Source: CAITSH01 sp945892985 (GTDB taxonomy: Bacteria > Pseudomonadota > Gammaproteobacteria > Burkholderiales > SG8-39). From it: DNA of 64,000 nt. A program made the position numbers and the translations under genes. Of this stretch, positions 16,636 through 25,088 are shown in pieces (positions within the stretch are counted from its first letter, which is position 1; every line of letters begins with the position of its first letter). The DNA is taken from assembly GCA_945892985.1 (NCBI GenBank), contig CAMDDU010000010.1, forward strand, positions 1-64,000, written 5' to 3'. Below the pieces are notes generated by a model. The model saw only the letters and a list, made by a program, of their open reading frames with translations, did no database searches and was not told where the DNA came from.

Positions 16636-16670
16636 CGCGCGCACGCGGGCATGGGTTTGAGGGTTGGCGG

Positions 16671-16768
16671 GCTGAAGGACTGAAAGACTGAAAGACTGAA
16701 AGACTGAAAGGCAGAAAGGCAGAAAGGCAGAAAGGCAGAAAGGCTGAAAAGCTGAAAGGCTGAAAAGC
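16671..16768. repeat. Minisatellite of ~10-bp units (GACTGAAA / GGCAGAAA) after trpD
   Basis: Roughly ten units, first GACTGAAA repeats, then GGCAGAAA, then GGCTGAAAA, run end to end between trpD and trpC. Homogeneous blocks inside the array indicate stepwise local expansion. Confidence 0.85.
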
Positions 16769-16877
16769 CGCGCCAGACGGCCGTTTCCAGGCATCATGCG
16801 ATTTAAATCGTACCCTGATTCAAAGCCGTAAACACCAAAGCCGCAGCTATTAAAACCGCGAAGAGTGACGTCGCAAC

Positions 16878-17010
16878 ATGGATGCTGCAAACATTAACGC
16901 CGCAACATGGACGCCGAAAACATTAGCGCCGCAAACATGGACTTCGGAACATGGACGCTGCAAACATTAACGCTGCAAACATGAACGCCGCAAACATGGA
17001 TGCGGCCAAC
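16878..17010. repeat. Degenerate 12-18-bp repeats (GC[C/T]GCAAACAT[G/T]) before trpC
   Basis: About nine imperfect units built on GCNGCAAACATNNAC. One frame would read a repetitive MDAANINAANMNAANMDAAN peptide, but there is no ribosome binding site and the units do not keep a constant frame, so I treat it as non-coding. Confidence 0.75.
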
Positions 17011-17016
17011 AACACG

Positions 17017-17122
17017 CCCCCTCCCTTGACGGGGGAGGGCCGGGGAGAGGGTGAAGACCCGCATCGACGAAACGCTTGGCATTGCCATTCTCCCCAGCCC
17101 TTCCCCGTCAAGGAGCGAGGGT
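17017..17122. repeat. MITE-like inverted repeat pair (CCCTCCCTTGACGGGG...)
   Basis: CCCCTCCCTTGACGGGGGAG on the left and its imperfect inverse around CCCAGCCCTTCCCCGTCAAG on the right enclose about 40 bp. The paired G-rich arms and their position in an intergenic gap resemble a small non-autonomous palindromic element. Confidence 0.6.
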
Positions 17123-17152
17123 GGCTTACAAATCACTGAGGACCACACAAAC

Positions 17153-17971
17153 ATGAACCCAGCCCAGGACGATATTCTGCAACGCATTCTTGCCGTCAAG
17201 GCGCGCGAAATCGCCGCGGGGCGGCAGCGCGTTTCCGATGCCGAGCAAGCCCTTCGCGCCGAGCGCGCACCGGCGCCGCGTGATTTCGAGGCGGCGCTGC
17301 GCGCAAAAATCGCCGCCGGCAAGGCCGCGGTGATTGCCGAAATAAAAAAAGCCAGTCCGAGCAAGGGCCTGCTGCGCGACAACTTTGATCCGGCATCCAT
17401 CGCCCGCTCCTACGAAACGCACGGCGCGGCCTGCCTGTCGGTGCTCACCGACGAGCAGTTTTTCATGGGCCGTGCCGACAACCTGCGCGCCGCGCGCGGC
17501 GGCTGCGCCCTGCCGGTGCTGCGCAAGGACTTCATCATCGACCCCTACCAGGTGCTCGAGGCGCGCGCCATGGGTGCGGACTGCATCCTGCTGATCGTGG
17601 CGGCGCTCTCTGATGCGCAGTTGCACGAGCTCGAGGTGCTGGCGCGCGGTCTCGGTCTTGCGGTGCTCGTTGAGGTGCATGACGCCGCCGAGCTCGATCG
17701 CGCCCTCGCGCTGGCCACGCCGCTGATTGGCATCAACAACCGCAACCTGCGCAGCTTCGAGACGCGCCTGGAGACCACGCTCGATTTGTTGCCGCGCGTG
17801 CCCGCCGGGCGCCTGGTCATCACCGAGAGCGGCATCCACACGCCCGAGCATGTCACGCACATGCGGGCCAAGGGCGTTAATGCCTTTTTGGTCGGTGAGG
17901 CCTTTATGCGCGCGCCCGACCCCGGTGCCGAGTTGCAGCGCCTGTTTGGCGGCGAGTCGATGCGAGCCTAA
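17153..17971 (+). CDS. trpC: Indole-3-glycerol phosphate synthase
   Basis: TrpC closes the indole ring to give indole-3-glycerol phosphate. The 272-residue TIM-barrel protein has VIAEIKKASPSKG (catalytic Lys and phosphate contact), LSVLTDEQFF, PVLRKDFIIDPYQ, LIGINNRNL and ITESGIHTPEHV. ATG 17153 is chosen over a longer frame because GAGGA lies about 11 bases upstream and the N-terminus matches the family. It is separated from trpD by about 500 bp of repeats. Confidence 0.95.
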   Translation: MNPAQDDILQRILAVKAREIAAGRQRVSDAEQALRAERAPAPRDFEAALRAKIAAGKAAVIAEIKKASPSKGLLRDNFDPASIARSYETHGAACLSVLTDEQFFMGRADNLRAARGGCALPVLRKDFIIDPYQVLEARAMGADCILLIVAALSDAQLHELEVLARGLGLAVLVEVHDAAELDRALALATPLIGINNRNLRSFETRLETTLDLLPRVPAGRLVITESGIHTPEHVTHMRAKGVNAFLVGEAFMRAPDPGAELQRLFGGESMRA

Positions 17972-18495
17972 AGCCTAAAGGTTGAAGGTTGAAGGCTAAA
18001 GTGCCGGCGATCACAACAGGCCTGCGCTAACACGTTAGAACAAGGACAAGGCGGACAAGGCCGCAGCCGTGTTTATGGACAGGGCTGGCGCAATGGGCGC
18101 CCCCTGGATAGGGGCAGCATAAGAGATTGGATAAGACCCTGGATGTGCTGTGCACATACGTCACATACGTGTGTGCGGCAAAAGATATTTTTTTTGAAAA
18201 ACTGCACCCCACAGCTCAAGTTGAGCCTGCCGCTAGCCGAAAATGCCCACAACCTCAATTAAATGTCATTGAATCTATTGGTATTTTTATAAATAAAACC
18301 AGCTGTTGCAAAAAAACAACGAATTAGTCCCATTTAGCTTAAATTCCGCTTGATTTCTTGCTTGTGCCATAGGGACTAGGCAAAATTACAACAACTTCCT
18401 GGTTTTCGGGAAGTATCAGGTCGGGACGGTGCAGATACCTCAGCTGAGTGTCCGTGCAGTCTTGATAAAATTGATTAATTCAGAGGAGATACACC
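17972..18495. other. trpC-porin intergenic region; porin leader
   Basis: A short GGTTGAAGG repeat follows trpC. From about 18150 the composition becomes AT-rich, and an imperfect inverted repeat (GCACATACG...CGTGTGTGC, about 18147-18176) precedes a T-run at 18187-18194, possibly a terminator. GAGGAG at 18483-18488 is the porin ribosome binding site. No further gene is visible. Confidence 0.45.
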
Positions 18496-19917
18496 TTGAT
18501 TAACAAAAATGTAATGGCAGTAGCTGTAGCCGCCGCCCTGGCAGCCCCCGTGGCCGCCTTCGCGCAAGCGAGCAACGTGCAGATCTACGGCGCGATCGAC
18601 ATGTCGGTTGAGCAGATCTGGTTCAAAGGCACGACAGCGCAAACCGTAAGCACGGCACCCGCCGCCGCCCAAGTCGTTGGCGCCCAGAGCAAGAATGACG
18701 TGTACAGCCAGTCCTCCCGCCTGGGTTTCAAAGGCACGGAAGACCTCGGCAACGGCCTCAAAGCCTGGTTCTCGGTTGAGAGCGGTCTGGGTATGGGACG
18801 CGATAACGCCATGACCAACGCCTTGGGTGGTCGTAACTCGGGTGTGGGCCTTGAAGGCGGTTTCGGTAACGTGTTCGTTGGTCACTGGGATACGCCTTAC
18901 AAATCATCGATAACCGGCACCATGGGCAGCTACGGCAATGGCTGGCTCGGGCACGGCGGCATGATGATCGGTGGTGGTGACTCCACAGGCACGCTGCCGA
19001 ACAACGGTTGCGACAACATGGGCGCTACGCAGAACGCGAATATCTCCGTCGCGACTGGCACGAACTGCGGCCAGGTTGAAGGTAACGCGACCGCGTTCCA
19101 TCGCCGTGTCACCAACTCGATTCAGTACTGGACCCCCCGTATGGCTGGTGTGCAGGCCAAGTTTGCTTATGTCGGGAACCAGTCGAAGTCGGACTCGGTG
19201 ACGAACGCAGCGCCGGCCACCCCGGTGAGGGCTAACTCGCCCACCCTGTTCTCCATGAACGTGGACTACTCTGCTGGCAAGATGCAGGCTGGTATTTCGC
19301 ATGAGCGTCACCAGGGCTTCCGCGCTACGGGCACCTTTAGCAACGCCACTGGCGCTGCGGCCACGGTAATCTCGACCAACAACGCAGCTGAGGATACGGG
19401 CACCCACCTCTATGGTTCGTATGACTTTGGTGTGGTGAAACTCCAGGCCAATTATGAGACGCTGGCCTACGGTAACACCGCGATTGCTAACGTTGGTACA
19501 CAGAATGTTTCCCTGGGTGGCAACAACTTCAAGCGTGACAGCTGGTTCCTTGGTGCTTCGGCTCCGGTTGGCAATGGCCGCGTGTATGGCGGTTATTCGA
19601 CCAATTCGGGCAACAAGAGCTGCGGTTCCCTGGGCGTGAGTGCAGCCAATACGGCGAACTCGGAAGGTGCTGGTGCCATTATTTCTTCCAACTTCTTCTG
19701 CGGCAGCGATACCAGTGCGACAGCCTATACCCTGGGCTACGAGCACAGCCTGTCCAAGCGCACGTCGGTCTATGTGTCTTACTTGGACTTGAACAACAAG
19801 CAGTTCGCTACGTTCAGCCCGATAGTTGCCAAAACTGGCGTGAACGGCGCCGGTTATTCTGCCACCACCGGTCAGGACCTGACGGCTGTAGCCCTGGGCA
19901 TGAAGCACGCGTTCTAA
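18496..19917 (+). CDS. Outer-membrane porin (Gram-negative general porin, Porin_4 type)
   Basis: The 473-residue product starts at TTG 18496 with GAGGAG seven bases upstream. A signal peptide (VMAVAVAAALAAPVAAFAQA) is followed by SNVQIYGAIDMSVEQI and SRLGFKGTEDLGNGLKAWFSVE, the betaproteobacterial trimeric porin beginning, and ends with aromatic-terminated strand VALGMKHAF, the beta-barrel assembly signal. It forms a 16-stranded channel for small solutes. Codon use is strongly biased, fitting high expression, and a strong terminator follows. Confidence 0.93.
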   Translation: MINKNVMAVAVAAALAAPVAAFAQASNVQIYGAIDMSVEQIWFKGTTAQTVSTAPAAAQVVGAQSKNDVYSQSSRLGFKGTEDLGNGLKAWFSVESGLGMGRDNAMTNALGGRNSGVGLEGGFGNVFVGHWDTPYKSSITGTMGSYGNGWLGHGGMMIGGGDSTGTLPNNGCDNMGATQNANISVATGTNCGQVEGNATAFHRRVTNSIQYWTPRMAGVQAKFAYVGNQSKSDSVTNAAPATPVRANSPTLFSMNVDYSAGKMQAGISHERHQGFRATGTFSNATGAAATVISTNNAAEDTGTHLYGSYDFGVVKLQANYETLAYGNTAIANVGTQNVSLGGNNFKRDSWFLGASAPVGNGRVYGGYSTNSGNKSCGSLGVSAANTANSEGAGAIISSNFFCGSDTSATAYTLGYEHSLSKRTSVYVSYLDLNNKQFATFSPIVAKTGVNGAGYSATTGQDLTAVALGMKHAF

Positions 19918-19942
19918 TCAGACGAGACCAGGCAGTACCTAA

Positions 19943-19970
19943 AACGGGCGCTTCGGCGCCCGTTTTTTTT
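19943..19970 (+). terminator. Rho-independent terminator of the porin gene
   Basis: ACGGGCGC-TTCG-GCGCCCGT followed by eight T residues: an 8-bp GC stem with a stable UUCG tetraloop 25 bp after the stop codon. Confidence 0.93.
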
Positions 19971-20066
19971 AGCCCTTTTAGTCCTTTTAGCTTTTACCTT
20001 TTACTTTTCACTTTTCACCTTTCACCTTTCACCTTTTACCCTTTTACCCTCTTACGCTTTTACCTT
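19971..20066. repeat. Pyrimidine-rich short repeats (CTTTTCAC/CTTTTAC)
   Basis: About twelve imperfect 7-8-bp units of CTTTTAC or CTTTCAC type on the plus strand, ending 70 bp before the second SPINDLY-family gene. Strongly strand-asymmetric (purine/pyrimidine). Confidence 0.8.
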
Positions 20067-20138
20067 AGTCCCCGCAGGCGCTATGCTTGGCGCGGTGTTA
20101 TTCAATAGCCCCCGAATTCGTAACAGCGTATTACTTCA

Positions 20139-22580
20139 ATGAGTCCCTTGCCCGCCAATCTTGTTGCTGAAGCCCTTGCGCTGCAAAGCCAGGGTCGCCT
20201 GGATGAGGCCGCCGGCCTGTATCAGCGGGTGTTGCGCGCACAGCCAAAAAACTTCGATGCCCTGCATTTTTCCGGCATTCTGAAATTGCAGCTGGGCTTG
20301 CCCGAGGAGGGCGTCAAGTTGTTGCGGGCGGCGTTGAAAATCCGCGCTGATTCGGCCCCAGCCCATTTGAATCTGGGTATCGCGCAGCAGTCCCTGGCCC
20401 GCCATGCCGATGCCTTGCTCAGTTTTGAGCGTGCGGCGGCCCTGCGTGCCGATTATGCCGAGGCGCATTGCAACCGCGGCAGCGCCTTGCAGGCTTTGGG
20501 GCGTGATGACGCGTCCTTGCAGGCCTACGACAAGGCGCTCGCGATCCGCAGCGCCTACCCCGAGGCCTTGAGCAATCGCGGCAACCTGCTGCGGGCTATG
20601 GGCCGTCACCAGCAGGCGCTGGACAGTTACGAGCGCGCGCTAAGCTACGCGCCCGATTTTGCCGAAATCATCAATAACCGCGGCATTGCGCTGCGCGAGC
20701 TCAATCGCTTGGATGCCGCGCTGGCAAGCTTTGATGCGGCTTTGGCGCGCATGCCGCGCTATCCGGATGCGCTGCACAACCGCGGTAATGCCTTGTTTGC
20801 GCTGGGTCGTGCCGCTGAGGCGCTGGACAGCTTTGAGCTAGCGCTGGCGCTCAAGCCCGCGTTCCCCGAGTGCCTGTTTGGCAAAGCCAATGCGCTGATG
20901 GTGCTCAAGCGCGGCGACGAGGCCTTGCTTTGCCTGGATAGCGCGCTTGTCCTCCGGCCCGACTACGCCGAGGCGCGCACCACGCGCGGTACCATGTTGA
21001 TGACGCTGGGTCTTTACGCGGCGGCGTTATCCAACTGCGATGCAGCCCTGGCCGTGGCGCCGGGCAACGCGCAGACGCACACTATTCGCGGCCTCGTGCT
21101 GCGCGAATTGCAGCGGCTGCCGGAGGCCATCCTGGCTTTTGAGCGCGCGCTGGCTATCGATGCTGACTGCACATTCGCGCTCGGAAATTTAATCCATTCC
21201 CGGCGTATGGTTTGCGACTGGGCGGACTGCGCGTCAGATCTCGCGCGTGTTTGCGCCGCGGTGCAGGCCGGTAAGCCGCTCATCGTGCCCTTGGATTTCA
21301 GCATAATTTCGGACACCGCCGAAGACCAGCTGCGCTGCGCCAGGGCGTATGTGCACGCCGTCAATCAGCGCAGTGCGCCGATCGTGCCGACCCTGCCGGT
21401 GTTGCCAAGGGCACGAGCCCGTGACCAGCGCATCAGGGTGGCCTATATTTCACCTGATTTTCGTGAGCACGCGGTGGCCTTTTTGACCGCGGGCGTATTT
21501 GAGCATCACGACCGAAGCCGCTTTGAAACCATCGCCATTGCCCTGAACCCGGACCTGCCCGGCGCGATGGCGGATCGGCTCAAGGGCGCGTTTGATCATT
21601 TCATTCACGCCTATGATCAAAGCGATCAGGCCGTGGCTATGTTGATGCGGGAAATGGGCGTCGATATTGCCGTGGACCTGGCCGGGCCGACGCAAAATTC
21701 CAGAGAGCGGATTTTTGCCTACCGCCCGGCGCCGGTTCAGGTTAGTTACCTCGGGTTTCCGGGGACGCAGGGCAGCGAACACATCGACTACATCATCGCC
21801 GATGATTTTGTCATTCCGGAGCAGAGGCAGCAATGCTATGCCGAGAAGCTGGTTTATTTGCCCGACTGCTTTCAGGCCAACGATGACAGGAGGGAAATTG
21901 CGCCCGTCACGCCCGAGCGTGCGTCAGCTGGGCTGCCTGTGGCGGGTTTTATTTTTTGCTCGTTCAATCACAGCGTTAAAATCACGCCGGACATGTTTGC
22001 CATCTGGATGGGCATGCTGAAACAGGTTCCCGGCAGCGTGCTTTGGTTGCTCGCCGACCTGGCGTCGGCGCAACGCAATCTGCGTGCCGAAGCCGAAAAG
22101 CTAGGCGTTGATCCGGCCCGGCTGATTTTTGCGCAACGCATGGCGTATGCCGACCACCTTGCGCGCTTGCGCCTGGCCGATTTGTTTCTCGATTCCCTGC
22201 CTTATAACGCCGGCACTAACGTGAGCGACGCGCTTTGGGCGGGACTGCCTGTTCTGACTTGTTGCGGCGACGCTTTTGCGGCCAGAATGGCGGGCAGCTT
22301 GTTGCGCGCGGTTGGATTGCCGGATCTCATCACCCATGACTTGCAGGCCTATGCCGCGCTCGGGACGGCATTGGCTTTGGACCAAACCAGGATGGGCGAG
22401 TTGAAGGCAAGGCTTGCTCGCAATAGACTGACGCATGCGCTCTTTGACACCGCGCGCTTTACCCGCCACCTGGAATCGGCCTATGAGCAAATGTGGCACC
22501 TGAATCAGCAAGGCCTGCCGCCAAGGCCTATCGTTGTCAAGGCGCTAGCCGCGGCGGACGTGGTGCAGTCCGACAAATAG
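20139..22580 (+). CDS. TPR-repeat O-linked GlcNAc transferase-like protein, SPINDLY family (second copy)
   Basis: The 813-residue protein has about ten TPR units (residues 1-~370, e.g. YPEALSNRGNLLRAMGRHQ and PEALHNRGNALFALGR-type repeats) and a GT41 domain from ~429 with IRVAYISPDFREHAVAFLT, VDLAGPTQNSRERIFAYRPA, SYLGFPGTQGSEHIDYIIAD and ADLFLDSLPYNAGTNVSDAL. It shares architecture and motifs with 399-2990 but has the local high GC and divergent TPRs, so it looks native. In the HT(x)nR-like motif, the usual His is Pro (AGPT), versus Tyr in the other copy (AGYT). Likely a cytoplasmic protein glycosyltransferase; target unknown. Confidence 0.88.
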   Translation: MSPLPANLVAEALALQSQGRLDEAAGLYQRVLRAQPKNFDALHFSGILKLQLGLPEEGVKLLRAALKIRADSAPAHLNLGIAQQSLARHADALLSFERAAALRADYAEAHCNRGSALQALGRDDASLQAYDKALAIRSAYPEALSNRGNLLRAMGRHQQALDSYERALSYAPDFAEIINNRGIALRELNRLDAALASFDAALARMPRYPDALHNRGNALFALGRAAEALDSFELALALKPAFPECLFGKANALMVLKRGDEALLCLDSALVLRPDYAEARTTRGTMLMTLGLYAAALSNCDAALAVAPGNAQTHTIRGLVLRELQRLPEAILAFERALAIDADCTFALGNLIHSRRMVCDWADCASDLARVCAAVQAGKPLIVPLDFSIISDTAEDQLRCARAYVHAVNQRSAPIVPTLPVLPRARARDQRIRVAYISPDFREHAVAFLTAGVFEHHDRSRFETIAIALNPDLPGAMADRLKGAFDHFIHAYDQSDQAVAMLMREMGVDIAVDLAGPTQNSRERIFAYRPAPVQVSYLGFPGTQGSEHIDYIIADDFVIPEQRQQCYAEKLVYLPDCFQANDDRREIAPVTPERASAGLPVAGFIFCSFNHSVKITPDMFAIWMGMLKQVPGSVLWLLADLASAQRNLRAEAEKLGVDPARLIFAQRMAYADHLARLRLADLFLDSLPYNAGTNVSDALWAGLPVLTCCGDAFAARMAGSLLRAVGLPDLITHDLQAYAALGTALALDQTRMGELKARLARNRLTHALFDTARFTRHLESAYEQMWHLNQQGLPPRPIVVKALAAADVVQSDK

Positions 22581-22639
22581 CCATGCCATCTTGAAACAGT
22601 AAAACTGAAACCCCGAAACCCCGAAAACCTGAGAACGCA

Positions 22640-23266
22640 ATGTTTGAACCAGACAATCTGATACGTCATTTCGATAAAGGCCTGCGCACCCTCGCCGGCG
22701 TCGCGCAGGCGGCGCGGCCCTCACCGGCTGCGGGGCTCACCGAAGCGCAACTGTCCGAGGCTGGCCGGCGCGAGGCCGCGGCCTTGATGCGCGTTAATCA
22801 TTGCGGAGAGGTCTGCGCCCAGGCGCTTTACCAGGGGCAGGCGCTCAGTTCCGATGCGCCCGGTATTCGCGCCGCGCTGGACGCCGCGGCGCGTGAGGAG
22901 CTCGATCATCTTGCCTGGAGCGAGCAGCGCATCACCGAGCTGGGCGGGCGCACGAGCCTGCTCAATCCGCTCTGGTATGCCGGTGCGCTCGCCATGGGCT
23001 TGGTCGCCGGGAGGCTGGGTGATAAATGGAACCTCGGGTTTCTGGCTGAAACGGAAAAACAGGTGGCAGCGCATTTGCAGGGACATTTGTCGCGCCTGGA
23101 TGAGCGCGATGCGAAGACCCGTGCAGTGGTCAGCGCCATGCGTGACGACGAGGCCCAACACGCCGCCACGGCGCGCAGCCTTGGGGCGGCGGAACTGCCC
23201 GCTCCGGTCAAGCAGGCCATGCGCGTGGCCGCTGGTGTGATGACGCGGGTGTCTTACCGGATTTGA
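22640..23266 (+). CDS. coq7: Demethoxyubiquinone hydroxylase
   Basis: Coq7 is a di-iron enzyme that hydroxylates 2-octaprenyl-3-methyl-6-methoxy-benzoquinol in ubiquinone synthesis. The 208-residue protein has the carboxylate and histidine ligands in MRVNHCGEVCAQALY, REELDHLAWSEQRI, AETEKQVAAHL and RDDEAQHAATA, the two ExxH pairs of the family. This is the Coq7 form common in Beta- and Gammaproteobacteria. It points toward the OsmC gene. Confidence 0.94.
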   Translation: MFEPDNLIRHFDKGLRTLAGVAQAARPSPAAGLTEAQLSEAGRREAAALMRVNHCGEVCAQALYQGQALSSDAPGIRAALDAAAREELDHLAWSEQRITELGGRTSLLNPLWYAGALAMGLVAGRLGDKWNLGFLAETEKQVAAHLQGHLSRLDERDAKTRAVVSAMRDDEAQHAATARSLGAAELPAPVKQAMRVAAGVMTRVSYRI

Positions 23267-23357
23267 AGCGGCGCTGAAGGCGCGCTTCGGGAGCGCAGGG
23301 CCGCAGGGTCGTTCTGCAAGCCTAAGCGCTTGCGCAGCCGTTTGCCGCCTTGCCGAA

Positions 23358-23780
23358 TCACTCTTGCACGATCTCGTAATCGTGGGTGATTTCTGCCGTT
23401 TTCCCCAGCATGATCGAAGCGGAGCAGTATTTGTTGTGCGACAGCTTGATCGCGCTCTCCACCATGGCCGCTTTGATGTTGCGGCCGCGGATGATGAAGT
23501 GCATGTGTATGCGCGTGAACACCTTGGGGTCGGTCGGCGCGCGCTCGGAGCTGAGCCTGACTTCGCAGCCGGTGATGTCCTGGCCGCTTTTTTTCAGGAT
23601 GACCACAACGTCATAGGCGGTGCAGCCGCCGGTTCCGGCCAGCACCGTTTCCATCGGCCGCGGGCCGAGGTTGTGGCCGCCGCCCTCCGGGGCGCCGTCC
23701 ATCACAAAGGCATGGCCGCTGCCGGTCTCGGCGACAAAGCTCATGCCATCGCTGCCCACCCAGCGTACGCGGCTTTCCAT
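23358..23780 (-). CDS. OsmC/Ohr-family protein (YhfA-like)
   Basis: The 140-residue protein has the OsmC fold pattern: GHAFVMDGAPEGGGHNLGPRP, then METVLAGTGGCTAYDVV with the first redox-type Cys, and NKYCSASIMLGKTAEI with the second. The spacing resembles the YhfA/YeaE branch rather than the peroxide-specific Ohr group, so an exact peroxidase substrate is unclear. It is divergent from rplM and convergent with coq7. Confidence 0.9.
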   Translation of the reverse strand: MESRVRWVGSDGMSFVAETGSGHAFVMDGAPEGGGHNLGPRPMETVLAGTGGCTAYDVVVILKKSGQDITGCEVRLSSERAPTDPKVFTRIHMHFIIRGRNIKAAMVESAIKLSHNKYCSASIMLGKTAEITHDYEIVQE

Positions 23781-23913
23781 GGCAAAATCCTGTTTTCGTG
23801 TTGATTGGGCGGGGATTTTACCCCGGACCGGGGACGCTGGCAGCAGTTCTGCCTAGCCTGCACCTTTGTTTGACGCGGGTTTGGCTTGGGTTTGACTTTG
23901 GTTTGACTTTGGT

Positions 23914-23942
23914 TTGACAGAGGGGGCTAATTTCAATAGAAT
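23914..23942 (+). promoter_or_regulatory. Sigma-70 promoter of rplM-rpsI
   Basis: TTGACA (23914-23919) and TAGAAT (23937-23942) with an optimal 17-bp spacer. It lies inside the last of several 12-bp TTTGACTTTGG-type repeats (23889-23919), which supply additional TTGAC sequences. The predicted 5' leader before rplM is about 155 nt. Confidence 0.8.
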
Positions 23943-24106
23943 TATGGGCTTTCCTTGATTCGTATTTTCCGGGTGAGTTATTTACTTGGGAAGGGTGCTT
24001 CAGTTAGCGGTCGGCCGGTTCCAGCTTGTTTTCCGGCGGTACAGACTACGGACAAAAAGCGCCCCGCGATGGGATCACCTTCAAAACAAGCAGGCACGGG
24101 TCACAA

Positions 24107-24541
24107 ATGAAAACCTTTTCAGCCAAGTCGCACGAAGTGCGGCGCGAGTGGTTTCTGATAGACGCCAACGAAAAAATATTGGGTCGCGTTGCGGTCGAGA
24201 TCGCGCGCCGTCTGCGCGGCAAACACAAGCCCGAGTACACGCCGCACGTTGACACCGGTGATTACATCGTTGTTGTCAACGCCGGCCAGCTGCGTGTGAC
24301 CGGTAACAAGGCCAAGGACAAGACCTATTACCGCCACACCGGTTACCCGGGCGGTATCTACGAAACAAATTTCGAAAAAATGCAGGCCCGTTTCCCCACC
24401 CGTGCGTTGGAAAAGGCTGTCAAGGGCATGCTGCCCAAAGGCCCCCTTGGCTACGCCATGTTGAAAAAACTCAAGGTGTATGCCGGCGGCGACCATCCGC
24501 ACGTTGCGCAGCAGCCCAAGACTCTGGAGATCCAGCGATGA
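24107..24541 (+). CDS. rplM: 50S ribosomal protein L13
   Basis: L13 is an early-assembling large-subunit protein. The 144-residue sequence is complete: MKTFSAKSHEVRREWFLIDA, LGRVAVEIARRLRGKHKPEYTPH, YRHTGYPGG and VKGMLPKGPLGYAMLKKLKVYAGGDHPH pieces are all present. ATG 24107 is fixed by homology; longer frames upstream are leader RNA. The rpsI start codon overlaps its stop (ATGA), the conserved rplM-rpsI operon. Confidence 0.98.
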   Translation: MKTFSAKSHEVRREWFLIDANEKILGRVAVEIARRLRGKHKPEYTPHVDTGDYIVVVNAGQLRVTGNKAKDKTYYRHTGYPGGIYETNFEKMQARFPTRALEKAVKGMLPKGPLGYAMLKKLKVYAGGDHPHVAQQPKTLEIQR

Positions 24542-24927
24542 TTGGCGATTACTTTTACGGTACCGGCCGGCGCAAGAGCGCCGTTGCACGCGTGTTCATG
24601 AAGCCGGGCAAGGGCGATTTCATCGTCAACGACAAGCCCATCGACCAGTACTTCGGTCGTGAAACCGGCCGCATGGTGGCGCGCCAGCCGCTGGTGCTGA
24701 TCGGCCGTGCCGATTTTGACATCATGGTCAACGTTGACGGCGGCGGCGAGTCCGGCCAGGCCGGTGCGGTTCGCCACGGCATCACCCGCGCGCTGATCGA
24801 GTTTGATGCCGAGCTCAAGCCCGCGCTGAGCAAAGCGGGTTTCGTCACACGCGATGCACGCGAGGTTGAGCGCAAGAAAGTCGGCCTGCACAAGGCGCGT
24901 CGTCGCAAGCAGTTCTCCAAGCGCTGA
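24538..24927 (+). CDS. rpsI: 30S ribosomal protein S9
   Basis: S9 reaches the ribosomal P site with its basic C-terminal tail. The 129-residue protein has YYGTGRRKS-type start (FYGTGRRKSAVARVFMKPG), GGGESGQAGAVRHGITRAL and the terminal KKVGLHKARRRKQFSKR. It overlaps rplM by four bases and is followed by a strong terminator. Confidence 0.98.
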   Translation: MIGDYFYGTGRRKSAVARVFMKPGKGDFIVNDKPIDQYFGRETGRMVARQPLVLIGRADFDIMVNVDGGGESGQAGAVRHGITRALIEFDAELKPALSKAGFVTRDAREVERKKVGLHKARRRKQFSKR

Positions 24928-24954
24928 TCCATTCGAGCGACTGGAAAATGGACA

Positions 24955-24978
24955 AGCCGCCTGCAGGGCGGCTTTTTC
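24955..24978 (+). terminator. Terminator of rplM-rpsI
   Basis: AGCCGCC-TGCAG-GGCGGCT followed by TTTTT about 28 bp after the rpsI stop. Confidence 0.92.
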
Positions 24979-25088
24979 ATTTGCGGCATCGGCTTTGCCG
25001 GCGCACCTAAGATGAAGGCAAGCTGTTTATGTGCGGCAAGGACGCGTGTGGCGGCGAAGGTTTCACTATTTCATGATACGGTGACAAC

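Noticed and set aside
16951..17139. Small repetitive protein MDAANINAANM...
   Set aside because: No ribosome binding site; the units do not keep one frame across the array.
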